64,000 nucleotides of DNA from Streptomyces roseus (GTDB taxonomy: Bacteria; Actinomycetota; Actinomycetes; Streptomycetales; Streptomycetaceae): the NCBI RefSeq assembly GCF_001044425.1, contig NZ_LFML01000060.1, positions 36,588-100,587 on the forward strand, read 5' to 3'. Under the pieces are notes generated by a model. That model worked only from the letters and a program-made list of their open reading frames with translations. It searched no databases and was not told the DNA's origin. Below, piece after piece: positions 37,982 through 46,806 of the stretch. Both the position numbers and the translations under genes were made by a program. The stretch's first letter is position 1. Every line of letters starts with the position of its first letter.

Positions 37982-39336
37982 CGCTGCCTCCCGGAAACGG
38001 GCCCGTCTGCCACCAGGCGGATCTGGCGCACGTCGAGGTAGTGCGAGCGGAAGCCCGCCTCGGAGTACGCCAGGTACAGCTCCCACATGCGCTGGAACAC
38101 CCGGTCGAAGCCGAGCGCGGTGACGGCCTCGGACTGGCGCAGGAACTCCTCCCGCCACAGCCGCAGGGTTTCCGCGTAGTGGTCGCCGTACCCGGTGTCC
38201 TCGGTGATGCGCAGGCCCGCGGCGGCGCTCTCCCGGGTGATGGCCTCCCGCGAGGGGATGAGCCCGCCGGGGAACACGTACTTGCTGATCCAGGTGTGCG
38301 TGCGGGCCGTGTTGAGCATGCCCGCGTGCGGCATGGTGATGGCCTGCAGCGCCACGCTGCCGCCGGGTGCGACCAGTCGGCGCAGCGCCGCGAAGTACAC
38401 GGGCCAGTACTCGGCGCCGACCGCCTCGATCATCTCGACGCTGACGACCGCGTCGAAGCTGCCCCGGACCTGCCGGTAGTCGCACAGCTCGACGGTGACC
38501 CGGTCGCCCAGTCCCGCGGCGGCGATCCGCCGTACGGCGAGGTCGCGCTGCTCGGCGGAGAGGGTCACGGTCAGGACCTCGGCGCCTCGGGCCGCGGCGC
38601 GCAGGGCGAGTTCGCCCCAGCCCGTGCCGATCTCCAGCAGGCGGGTGCCGGGGCCGACGCGGGCGAGGTCGAGGAGCCGGTCGATCTTGCGGTGCTGGGC
38701 GGCGGTGAGGTCGCCGGGCGCGGCGGGCAGCGCGCGGAAGACGGCCGAGGAGTAGGTCAGGCTCGGATCGAGGAACAGGGCGAACAGATCGTTCGACAGG
38801 TCGTAATGACGGCTGACGTTGTCGCGGGCCCCGTCCGGGGTGTTGCGTTCGAGGGCGGGACGCCGGTGGACCCAGGCGCCCCGGAGCCGGCGCAGGGGCG
38901 CGGGGACGAGGGCGTCCACGCGGGCGGCCAGGATCGTGAGCGCGGCGACGAGGTCGTCGGCATCCCACTCGCCGGCCATGTACGACTCGCCGAAGCCGAT
39001 GAGGCCGTCCGCTCCGATCCGGCGGTGGAAGGCGGCCGGATCGTGCAGGTGCAGGGTCGGGGCCCCGGGACGGCCGTCGTCGTACGGGGACGTCCCGGCG
39101 GGCCGTCGGCCCTCCTGCCGTATCCGCAACGGGGTCTTGGCCAGGGCGTTCTCGACGATCCGCCGGGCGAGCGCGGTCCGAAGGGCCGAGGATCGGGGAA
39201 GGCGGGCGACATCGGGCCAGCGTGCCGGATCGACGGGCGCGGGGCACCCGTCGGCGCCTGCGCCCGGGCCCGCGCCTGCGGGCGTGCCGTCGCTGGTCGT
39301 GCACGCGGTTCGGATCGACGGCGGCGAGATGGTCAC
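37978..39336 (-). CDS. CFA synthase-like SAM methyltransferase
   Basis: This 452-residue enzyme has the CFA-synthase/mycolic-acid methyltransferase fold. HYDLSNDLF (177-185), the SAM motif LLEIGTGWGEL (233-243) and EMIEAVG (301-307) are intact. But two residues needed by cyclopropane synthases appear changed: the Cys139 (E. coli) position is Ser197 in LTYSSAVF, and the His266 position is Gln331. It is therefore more likely a methyltransferase acting on unsaturated fatty acyl chains, as in methylated or furan fatty acid pathways (inference). ATGA overlap with the DUF1365 gene. Confidence 0.87.
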   Translation of the reverse strand: MTISPPSIRTACTTSDGTPAGAGPGAGADGCPAPVDPARWPDVARLPRSSALRTALARRIVENALAKTPLRIRQEGRRPAGTSPYDDGRPGAPTLHLHDPAAFHRRIGADGLIGFGESYMAGEWDADDLVAALTILAARVDALVPAPLRRLRGAWVHRRPALERNTPDGARDNVSRHYDLSNDLFALFLDPSLTYSSAVFRALPAAPGDLTAAQHRKIDRLLDLARVGPGTRLLEIGTGWGELALRAAARGAEVLTVTLSAEQRDLAVRRIAAAGLGDRVTVELCDYRQVRGSFDAVVSVEMIEAVGAEYWPVYFAALRRLVAPGGSVALQAITMPHAGMLNTARTHTWISKYVFPGGLIPSREAITRESAAAGLRITEDTGYGDHYAETLRLWREEFLRQSEAVTALGFDRVFQRMWELYLAYSEAGFRSHYLDVRQIRLVADGPVSGRQR

Positions 39337-40106
39337 AGCATGCCCTCACAAGTGGGATGAACGGGTCGGGGACGGACGGGAAGCCCCTTGAGATAGAGAC
39401 GTACGCCGTGCCAGCGGATGCCGAGGGTGACGGCGAGCGTCGACCACGGGTGGCTGAGCGCCGCGGCCAGCAGGCCCGCCGCGTCGGCCGGGCGGCGGCG
39501 GCCGCGGACCGTGGCGGTCAGGGGACGGCTGCCGTCCTCGTGCCGCAACTGGATGCTGAGGCCGAGCCGTTCGGCCGGCAGCGGCAGGCGCATCCGGTAG
39601 GAGCCCTCGACGTCGAAGAAGGGGGACACGTAGAAGGTCTTGGCGGCGTCGGCCCTGTCCTTCGCGTCGGGCCTCAGCAGGTAGCAGTGGCGGCCGCCGT
39701 ACGTGTTGTGCACCTCGGCGACCACGCACACCTGGCGCCCGGCGCGGTCGTGGCACCAGTACACGGTCAGCGGGTTGAACACGTGGTTGAAGACCCTGGC
39801 GTGGGCGAGCATCAGGACGCGTCCGTCGGCGTCCGTCACCCCCTGCCGCGCCAGGAAGGCGTCCAGTCCGGCCCGGATGCTGGGAGCCCGGCCGCCGAAG
39901 TGGTCGCGGGCGTCGAAGCGGGCGAGGGGGCGCAGGAACCGGGGCAGGCGCGGCAGGTCGTCGATGTCGACCAGCCACAGATAGGTGCGCCGGCGCAGGG
40001 AGTGGCGCAGCGGCGCGGTGCGGACGTGCGCGACCTCGCAGGCGTAGATCGAGGGGATCGCGGTCGCGGTGATCGCGGGCGACGGGATCGCGGGCGCGGG
40101 GGTCAC
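39333..40106 (-). CDS. DUF1365 family protein
   Basis: This 257-residue protein is a DUF1365 member. The family marks are visible: an N-terminal SIYACEVAHVRTAPLRHSLRRRTYLWLVD split around residues 19-47, MLAHARVFNHVFNPLTVYWCHD (about 103-124) and KTFYVSPFFDVEGSYRMRL (about 160-178). The biochemical role is unknown; it regularly occurs with CFA-like and FAD-dependent oxidoreductase genes in fatty-acid-modifying operons. Both ends overlap neighbours by 4 bases (GTGA and ATGA). The start GTG at 40106 has no visible ribosome site, in keeping with coupling. Confidence 0.87.
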   Translation of the reverse strand: MTPAPAIPSPAITATAIPSIYACEVAHVRTAPLRHSLRRRTYLWLVDIDDLPRLPRFLRPLARFDARDHFGGRAPSIRAGLDAFLARQGVTDADGRVLMLAHARVFNHVFNPLTVYWCHDRAGRQVCVVAEVHNTYGGRHCYLLRPDAKDRADAAKTFYVSPFFDVEGSYRMRLPLPAERLGLSIQLRHEDGSRPLTATVRGRRRPADAAGLLAAALSHPWSTLAVTLGIRWHGVRLYLKGLPVRPRPVHPTCEGML

Positions 40107-41359
40107 CAGTTCACCCCCAGGGTCCGGGCCGCTTCGACGCCGGAGCGGCAGCCGTCCTCGTGGAACCCCCAGCCGTGGTAGGCACCGGCGAAGGCCGTCA
40201 CCGAGGTGGCAAGGCCGGGCAGTTCGCGCTGCGCGGCGACGGAGTCGCGCGTGTAGACGGGGTGTTCGTAGGCAGTGCGGGCGATGACCGTGCCCTCGTC
40301 GACGCGGCCGTCCTCGTTCAGGGTGACGATGTGCGGCTCGTCCCCCGCGAGCCTCTGCAGGCGGTTCATGTCGTAGCTGACCTGCACCGTCCCGGGGCGG
40401 GAGCGGCACGACGGCAGCCAGTAGTTCCATCCTGCGCGGGCGTGCGGCTGAGTGGGCAGCACCGAGGTGTCCCGGTGCAGGACGGTGGGGTTCCGGGAGT
40501 ACGTGAACGCCCCGAGGACCCTGCGTTCGTCGGGCGTGGCGTCCGCGAGGATGCGCAGGGCCTGATCGGGGTGGACGGCGATGACGACGGCGGCGTGGTC
40601 GGTGGCCTCGCCGTCGTCGGTCGTCACGCGGACGTGGTCCGTACCGCGCTCGACCGCGCGGACGGGGGTGTTCGTCCGCACGGAGAACAGCGCCTTGGCG
40701 ACCTTCTCCACGTAGACGCAGGAGCCTCCGGTCACCGTCTTCCACTGCGGGGAGCCGGTGACGGACAGCAGACCGTGGTTCTCCAGGAACCGGAACAGGT
40801 AGGCCGCCGGGTACTCCAGCGCCGTGTCCGGCGGACAGGACCAGACCGCGGAGACGAGGGGCAGCGCGAAGTGCCCGGTGAAGTACTCGGTGAATCCGCC
40901 GCGTTGCAGGAAGGAGCCGAGGGTGGCCGTCTCGTCGCCGGAGGCGAGGAGACGGCGGGCGGCCCGGTGGAAGCGCGGCACCTCGGCGATCATCCGCAGG
41001 TACCTGCCGCGCCGGAGGTTGTCGCCACCGAGCAGACCGGACGGGCCACGCGCGCCCGCGTACTGGAGGCCGCAGCCGTCGCAGCGGACGGACATGCTCA
41101 TCTCGGCGTCCTGCGTGGCCACGCCCAACTCCCGGAACAGCCGCAGGAGATGCGGGTACGTGCGCTCGTTGTGGACGATGAACCCGGTGTCCACGCCGAC
41201 GGTGCCGCCCCCGCGGGCCGGCAGGTGACGGGTGTGGGCGTGGCCCCCGAGCCGGTCGTCCGCCTCGTACAGAACCACGTCACGCCCGCGCGAGAGCACG
41301 TACGCGGCCGACAGGCCTGCGACACCCGCCCCCACCACGGCGATGCTGCGCCCACTCAT
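40103..41359 (-). CDS. FAD-dependent amine-oxidase-type oxidoreductase
   Basis: This 418-residue flavoprotein begins with an FAD dinucleotide motif VVGAGVAGLSAAYVL (about 8-22) followed by EADDRLGGHAHT. It has the length and pattern of the protoporphyrinogen/amine-oxidase-like group that accompanies CFA-like enzymes in such operons (similar to CfaA/UfaO-type proteins in other bacteria; assignment by context). ATG at 41359 follows a GAGAGGGAG site. It starts the operon with DUF1365, CFA-like and DUF1295 genes, all coupled by 4-base overlaps. It probably oxidises an acyl chain (inference). Confidence 0.85.
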   Translation of the reverse strand: MSGRSIAVVGAGVAGLSAAYVLSRGRDVVLYEADDRLGGHAHTRHLPARGGGTVGVDTGFIVHNERTYPHLLRLFRELGVATQDAEMSMSVRCDGCGLQYAGARGPSGLLGGDNLRRGRYLRMIAEVPRFHRAARRLLASGDETATLGSFLQRGGFTEYFTGHFALPLVSAVWSCPPDTALEYPAAYLFRFLENHGLLSVTGSPQWKTVTGGSCVYVEKVAKALFSVRTNTPVRAVERGTDHVRVTTDDGEATDHAAVVIAVHPDQALRILADATPDERRVLGAFTYSRNPTVLHRDTSVLPTQPHARAGWNYWLPSCRSRPGTVQVSYDMNRLQRLAGDEPHIVTLNEDGRVDEGTVIARTAYEHPVYTRDSVAAQRELPGLATSVTAFAGAYHGWGFHEDGCRSGVEAARTLGVNW

Positions 41360-41614
41360 GGTCTCCCTCTCGTGCTTGACGGAACCCGCGCAACTCGCGC
41401 GACCCGCGCACTCAGTGCGCCCCTCGGATTCCGATTCGGAGCGGACGCCCTCCCGGATGGGTCGGGCCGCTCGCTTCCGGCCGTCCGAGCCTGCGCCGGG
41501 GCGAGCCCTCGCCTCAACTCGCACCGGTTCTGCATCGAATCATGGGGTGCGGTCGTGCCTGCGGGCACGCCGGGGCGTGACGGCTCAGCGGGGTGACGAT
41601 CGGGAGGCGGGTGG

Positions 41615-42892
41615 TCAGGCGCCGGGGCGGGGCTGCGTACGCGTACGCGCGCGCAGGTCGCTCAGGACCTCGCGGGCGGCGCGGGCGCCGGAGGCCATGG
41701 CGCCCTGCAGTGAGCCCGTCGCGCGGTGGTCACCGCAGACGTAGCGGCCCGGGGAGAAGCGGGTGCTCCGTGAGAGCGGCCAGGGCGGGGTCATGGCGGG
41801 GAGGGCGTCGCGGACCGTGACCCGGTGAACGGCTTCCCAGCCCCCGGTGTCGGCGCCGTACACGTGGCCGAGGGCCACGCGCACGGCCGCCTCCTCCGCC
41901 GGCCCGGGCGCACCGAGGACGGAGGTGGACACCAGCGCCCGCCCGTCGCCGGAGTAGCCGGGATGGAGTTCGGTGAGCACGCAGGTGTTCAGGAAGCGCC
42001 GACTGCCGTCGATCACCAGGGTGGGCTCGGCCAGCGGCGAACGCTCGGCGGCGTGGTACAGGGTGGTGACGGTTCGAGCCCGCGGTACGGACAGGCCCGG
42101 GAGCAGCCGTGCGGCGGCGCTCTGCCCGGTGGCGACGACGACCGCGGCGGCCGCGAGGTCGGTGCCGTCCGCCAGGAGGACGCCTTCCGGCGTCAGGGAG
42201 GCGACCGAGGTGGCCGTGCGCAGCACCGAGCCGGGTAGGGCTGCGGCGAGCTGGGCGGGGACGGCGCCGATGCCGTCCGCGGGGAGGCAGAGGGTGCCGC
42301 GCAACATCGTGCGCCATACGAGGTGGAAGAAGCGGGCGGAGGTCTCCAGTTCGTCCTCCAGGAAGACCCCGGACAGGAAGGGCCGGAAGAAGGTCTCCAC
42401 GAAGGCGGGCGAGAAGCCGGCCTCGGCCAGTGCGGTGAGCGTGGTGCCGTCCCGCCGGCTCCCGCGCAGACGCGCGGCGGGGGCCAGCATGTCGCGGGCC
42501 GACATCACTCCCAGCGCCGCGAGGTCGCGGGCCGTGGCCAGGCGGCCCGGCAGGAGGTCGCGGCTGTCCCGGAGCCGGCGGGTGGGGTCGGTGAACCGGC
42601 GCAGACCGTCGCCGGTGTGCACCAGCACTCCCGGCGTGAACGGCCGCAGCCTCAGGGCCCGCAGGTCAATGCGGCGTTTGACCTGCGGGTAGGCGGTGTT
42701 GAACACCTGGAACCCCCGGTCCGTCGTGAAACCGCGCACCCGGTCCGTCGCCACCCTGCCACCGGGGGCGTCCGACGCCTCCAGCAGCCGCACCCGTACT
42801 CCGGCTGCGACGAGGTCCGCCGCGCAGGCCAGTCCGGCGACGCCCGCGCCGACGACCACCACCTCCGCGTCGCTGCCGTCGGGCTTCCGCAT
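41615..42892 (-). CDS. NAD(P)/FAD-dependent oxidoreductase (phytoene-desaturase-like)
   Basis: This 425-residue flavoprotein begins VVVGAGVAGLACAADLVAAG with EASDAPGGRVATD, an FAD-binding motif of the amine-oxidase/desaturase group. RGFTTDRGFQVFNTAYP and a late SPGRYVCGDHRATGSLQGAMASG are typical of this group. The substrate is unknown. It is codirectional with the fatty-acid-type operon but separated by 255 bases, so a separate or internal promoter is likely. It is the first gene upstream of that operon, after the MMPL gene. ATG at 42892 is the only good start. Confidence 0.83.
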   Translation of the reverse strand: MRKPDGSDAEVVVVGAGVAGLACAADLVAAGVRVRLLEASDAPGGRVATDRVRGFTTDRGFQVFNTAYPQVKRRIDLRALRLRPFTPGVLVHTGDGLRRFTDPTRRLRDSRDLLPGRLATARDLAALGVMSARDMLAPAARLRGSRRDGTTLTALAEAGFSPAFVETFFRPFLSGVFLEDELETSARFFHLVWRTMLRGTLCLPADGIGAVPAQLAAALPGSVLRTATSVASLTPEGVLLADGTDLAAAAVVVATGQSAAARLLPGLSVPRARTVTTLYHAAERSPLAEPTLVIDGSRRFLNTCVLTELHPGYSGDGRALVSTSVLGAPGPAEEAAVRVALGHVYGADTGGWEAVHRVTVRDALPAMTPPWPLSRSTRFSPGRYVCGDHRATGSLQGAMASGARAAREVLSDLRARTRTQPRPGA

Positions 42893-43043
42893 GGCCTTGT
42901 CACTCCTTGCCGGACGGGGTGGTTCGCGGGCTGTCCACGCTACGCCAGTCCCCTCTCGGCGCCGGGCACGGCGCGCCCACCGGGCCGATGGTCCGGCGGG
43001 CGGCCATGACCCGGCGCGGTCACGGCCGCCGAACCCGCCGCCG

Positions 43044-45197
43044 TCACGGGGCGGCGGCCCCGGTACCGGTGCGCTGCGGCGCCGTCTTGTCGGGACGAGC
43101 CGTTTCGGGGTGGCCGGGCCACCAGAAGCGGCGCCCGGTGAGGAGGACGAGGGCCGGGACGAGGACGGTGCGTACGAGGAGCGTGTCGAGGAGGACGCCG
43201 ATGCCGACGATCACACCGATCTGGGTGAGGGTGATGAGGGGCAGGACGCCGAGGACGGCGAAGACGGCGGCGAGGAGGATGCCGGCGCTGGTGATGACGC
43301 CGCCGGTCGAGGCGAGGGCCCGCAGGACGGCCTTGCGGGTGTCGTGGCCCGCGAGGGTGTCCTCCCTGGTGCGGGCGATGAGGAAGATGTTGTAGTCCAC
43401 TCCGAGCGCGACCAGGAACAGGAACGACAGGAGCGCGACGTTGGTGTCGAGGGCCGGGAAGTCGTAGACGGTGCGGAAGAGGATCCAGCCGGCTCCGAGG
43501 GCGGCGAAGTAGGAGGTGATGACGGTCGCGACGAGCAGCAGCGGGGCGACGAGTGCCCGCAGCAGGGCGACCAGGACGAGGAAGACGATGGCCAGCACGA
43601 GCGGGACGACGACCCTGGTGTCGCGGGCGTTGGCCTGTGCGGTGTCGTAGGCCTCGGCGCTCTCGCCTCCCACGAGGGCGTCGGCTCCGGGCACGGCGGC
43701 GACGGTGTCGCGCAGCCGCTCGATGGCCCGGTCGGAGGCGTCGGTGCCGGGCGCCGCGGTCAGGACGACGTCCGCCCGCGCGTAGCGGGCGGTCGCGGGG
43801 CCGGCGGTGACGGAGGCGACTCCGGGGACCCGGCGGGCGGCGTCGGCCACCAGGTCGCGGGTGCCGGGTGAGGAGACGAGGGTGAGGGGGGCCGCGGCCC
43901 CGGCGGGTTGGACGGCCGCGAGGGTGCGCTGCCCGAGGACGGCTTCGGGGGTCTTGCGGAAGGAGTCGTCCTGGGCGAGTCCGGTGCGCAGGGCGAGCGT
44001 GCCGGCGGCGAGGGCGAGGAGTACGGCGGTCCCGGCGACGGCCACCTGTGCGGGCCGTTTGGCGACTCCCTGTCCGATACGGGCCCACAGGCCGCCGCGG
44101 TCGGCGGTGACGGGGTCTCCGGTCCTGGGGACCAGGGGCCAGAAGAGCCATCGTCCCGGCAGGACGAGGGCTGCGGGCAGCACGACGAGGCCGAAGAGCA
44201 TGGCGGTCAGGATGCCGACCGCGCCGGCGAAGCCCAGGCCCCGGTTTCCGGTGAGCTGGGCCGTCAGCAGGGTGAGCAGGCTGAGGACCACGGTGGTGCC
44301 GCTGGCCAGGACCGCGGGCGCCGTCCCGCGCCAGGCCCGGGCCATGGCGGTGAAGCGGTCGTCGGTCAGGTGGAGTTCGTCGCGGTAGCGGGAGACCAGC
44401 AGCAGGGCGTAGTTGGTGCCCGCTCCGAAGACCAGGACGGAGAGGATGCCCGCCGCGGAGGCGTCGACCTCGACGCCGGCGTGGGGGGCGAGGACGCCGA
44501 CCAGGATGCCTGCCACCCGGTCGCCTGCGCCCACGACGAGGAGGGGTACGAGCCACAGGACGGGGCTGCGGTACGTGACCAGGAGGAGCAGGGCGACCAC
44601 CGAGGCGGTGGCGAAGAGCAGGGTTCCGTCGGCTCCTTCGAACACCTTGGCGATGTCGGCGCGGAAGGCCGGTCCGCCGGTGACCTGTGCCTGGAGAGGG
44701 GCGGCGAGCCCGTCGGAGGCGGTCTTGCGGACCCGGTCGACGGCCGCGGAGTTCTCGCCGTCACCCGCGCCCGTGGGCAGCACGACGGCGACGGTGGCGA
44801 CCTTTCCGTCCACCCATTGCGGCCGGGCCGCCTGCGGGACGAGTCCCAACGCCCCGAGCCGTGCGGAGCGTTCGATGATCAGTCGCTGCTGGGCTTCGCC
44901 GAGCGGAGCGCCGTCCTTGTTGCTGTAGACCACGATCGCGGGGGCGGCCGCGCCCTGGGGGAAGGACTTGAGGGCCTCTGCCACCCTGGCCGACTGCGCG
45001 GAGGCCGGCAGTGACGTTCCGGTGGCCTGGGTGGTCGTGGCGTCGCCGGGGCCGAGGGTGAAGGCCGCCGCCAGCCCGAGCACGGTCAGCAGCAGGACGA
45101 GCCAGGCGGTGCGGCGAGGATGCCTGGGCCCGCCGGGGGCACCCGCCGTGGCGGCGGGAGCGGGTCGTGGGGGACGGCCGGTCTGCGTACGGGACAC
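43044..45197 (-). CDS. MMPL-family RND-type efflux transporter
   Basis: This roughly 717-residue MMPL/RND exporter has an N-terminal membrane helix (about 30-50), a first periplasmic domain, five membrane spans near residues 190-360, a second periplasmic domain and a final group of spans from about 520, twelve segments in all. Family blocks include SAAGILSVLVFGAGTNYALLLVSRYRDELH and ALGVDYNIFLIARTREDT, each given here in part. It probably exports lipids or drugs. GTG at 45197 has GAAAAGAG eight bases upstream; GTG at 45206 is an alternative. Divergent from a MarR gene with a palindromic operator between them. Confidence 0.88.
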   Translation of the reverse strand: MSRTQTGRPPRPAPAATAGAPGGPRHPRRTAWLVLLLTVLGLAAAFTLGPGDATTTQATGTSLPASAQSARVAEALKSFPQGAAAPAIVVYSNKDGAPLGEAQQRLIIERSARLGALGLVPQAARPQWVDGKVATVAVVLPTGAGDGENSAAVDRVRKTASDGLAAPLQAQVTGGPAFRADIAKVFEGADGTLLFATASVVALLLLVTYRSPVLWLVPLLVVGAGDRVAGILVGVLAPHAGVEVDASAAGILSVLVFGAGTNYALLLVSRYRDELHLTDDRFTAMARAWRGTAPAVLASGTTVVLSLLTLLTAQLTGNRGLGFAGAVGILTAMLFGLVVLPAALVLPGRWLFWPLVPRTGDPVTADRGGLWARIGQGVAKRPAQVAVAGTAVLLALAAGTLALRTGLAQDDSFRKTPEAVLGQRTLAAVQPAGAAAPLTLVSSPGTRDLVADAARRVPGVASVTAGPATARYARADVVLTAAPGTDASDRAIERLRDTVAAVPGADALVGGESAEAYDTAQANARDTRVVVPLVLAIVFLVLVALLRALVAPLLLVATVITSYFAALGAGWILFRTVYDFPALDTNVALLSFLFLVALGVDYNIFLIARTREDTLAGHDTRKAVLRALASTGGVITSAGILLAAVFAVLGVLPLITLTQIGVIVGIGVLLDTLLVRTVLVPALVLLTGRRFWWPGHPETARPDKTAPQRTGTGAAAP

Positions 45198-45212
45198 GGA
45201 ACGCACTCTTTT

Positions 45213-45229
45213 CGTTAAGTAGCTTAGCG
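45213..45229. promoter_or_regulatory. Palindromic operator between MMPL and MarR genes
   Basis: CGTTAAG-TAG-CTTAGCG is a 7-bp inverted repeat (6 of 7 pairs) in a short 58-base divergent gap. It overlaps where both promoters must lie, so MarR binding there would repress the efflux gene and the regulator itself. Its AT content is high compared with the surroundings. Confidence 0.7.
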
Positions 45230-45255
45230 ATTTCCACCGTGGCAGAATCCTGGCC

Positions 45256-45891
45256 ATGGCGCAACACCTCCCTGAGACCACAGGGGCATCCCACTCCTCC
45301 GGGGGACACCCGCCGACGCGACCGGGAGGCGCGCCGGTGGGCGATGAGCTCTCCGAGGCCCTGCGGGAGGTCCTGACCCTCACCCAACTGGCACGGGGCG
45401 TACTGGCCGAACGCCTCGCGATGCCGCTGACCAACGTCGAGGCGGTGGAGCACGTGGTGATGGCGAGGGCCGCCGGAGAGCCGATCGGCCCCGTGGAGCT
45501 GTCGCGCCGGCTCGGGGTCACCAGCGCCGCCGGCACCCAGTCGGTCAACCGCCTGGTCGCCGAGGGTCACCTCACCCGCGATCCGCACCCCCGCGACCGG
45601 CGCCGCCAGGTCCTCGACGTCACCGACAGCGGCCTCGAACACGTGATGGGCGAACTCGCCCCGCTCCTGTCGCTCATCCAGGATGCCGGGCGCGACCTCG
45701 ACGAAGACGAACGAGCCGCCGCCTCCCGCTACCTGCACAAGGTGGCGGAGGCCTACCGCTCCTACCTGGCTCCCCGGGAGGGGCTGCGGGGCCGGCGATC
45801 AGACAGGACCGGTGAGCGGGCTCCGGCCGACGCGGGAGGACCGACGGGGCGGACCGGTAGGCCCGCTCCCCCGCCCGATGCCGAAGGGTAG
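45256..45891 (+). CDS. MarR-family regulator of the MMPL gene
   Basis: This 211-residue protein has a MarR winged helix (about 75-140: GPVELSRRLGVTSAAGTQSVNRLVAEGHL, then DPHPRDRRRQVLDVTDSGLEHV) with N-terminal and C-terminal Pro/Gly-rich tails. The C-terminal tail is about 40 residues and looks disordered. It is divergent from the MMPL transporter gene, and a palindrome in the 58-base gap is the obvious binding site. It most likely represses the transporter until a lipophilic ligand binds. Confidence 0.86.
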   Translation: MAQHLPETTGASHSSGGHPPTRPGGAPVGDELSEALREVLTLTQLARGVLAERLAMPLTNVEAVEHVVMARAAGEPIGPVELSRRLGVTSAAGTQSVNRLVAEGHLTRDPHPRDRRRQVLDVTDSGLEHVMGELAPLLSLIQDAGRDLDEDERAAASRYLHKVAEAYRSYLAPREGLRGRRSDRTGERAPADAGGPTGRTGRPAPPPDAEG

Positions 45892-45900
45892 GTTGGACGG

Positions 45901-46770
45901 GTGATCGATTTTCTCAGGGGTGCCCCGGTGTCCGGCAGTCTCGACGTCGCCTGGCACGCGGGCTGGCCCTCGCCGAAGCACGACCCGGCCCCGGAGATCC
46001 AGGTCCACGCCTACTCCGAACACACCGTGCTGCTGCGCCAGAACAAATCCGTGCACTACGAAGCCCCGTTCCTCTTCCTCCTCTTCGGCAACGACCGGGC
46101 GCTGCTCCTCGACACGGGTGCGAGCGCCGACCCGGCCCACTTCCCCCTGCGGGACACGGTCGACCGGCTCGTGTCGGAGTGGCTGGAGCGCCATCCGCGG
46201 CCCGGGTACTCGCTGCTGATCGCCCACACCCACGGACACGGCGACCACACCGCGGCGGATCCCCAGTTCGCGGACCGGCCCCTCACCACGGTCGTCGGAC
46301 CAGGACTGGCCGAGGTCACGGCGGCGTTCGAGCTCACCGACTGGCCGCACCGCACCGGCACGCTGGACCTGGGCGGCCGCGTCCTCGACGTGATCCCCGG
46401 CCCCGGCCACCAGCGGGCCGCGGTGGTCTTCCACGACCGCCACACGGGTCTCCTGCTGACCGGCGACTCCCTCTATCCCGGGCGGCTCTACATCGAGGAC
46501 CGGGCCGCCTATTCGGCCACCGTGGACCGCCTGCTGGACTTCTGCGCCACCCGGCCCGTCCGCCATGTCCTCGGCTGTCACATCGAGATGACCACGACGG
46601 CCGACGAGGACTACCCCCGCGGCACCACGTACCAGCCGGACGAACCGCCGCTCCAGCTCACCCCGGCGCACCTGCACACCCTGCGCCGGGCCCTCGACGA
46701 GACGGCGGACCGCCACGGCAGCCACCCCTACGGGGAGTTCGTCCTCGTGTACCGGGACGCACGGCCTTGA
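45901..46770 (+). CDS. MBL-fold metallo-hydrolase
   Basis: This 289-residue MBL hydrolase has HTHGHGDH (about 110-117), the two-metal motif, DTGAS near residue 71, GPGHQ near residue 162, and TGDSLYPGRLY near residue 181. A substrate cannot be named. It follows the MarR gene by 9 bases on the same strand, so it may be co-transcribed with it. GTG at 45901 sits near GGTAGGTTGGAC. It is more complete than the partial MBL gene at the left edge. Confidence 0.87.
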   Translation: MIDFLRGAPVSGSLDVAWHAGWPSPKHDPAPEIQVHAYSEHTVLLRQNKSVHYEAPFLFLLFGNDRALLLDTGASADPAHFPLRDTVDRLVSEWLERHPRPGYSLLIAHTHGHGDHTAADPQFADRPLTTVVGPGLAEVTAAFELTDWPHRTGTLDLGGRVLDVIPGPGHQRAAVVFHDRHTGLLLTGDSLYPGRLYIEDRAAYSATVDRLLDFCATRPVRHVLGCHIEMTTTADEDYPRGTTYQPDEPPLQLTPAHLHTLRRALDETADRHGSHPYGEFVLVYRDARP

Positions 46771-46806
46771 CCGGCTCCCGGCGGCGGCCGGCCCCGGGCC
46801 CGGCCG

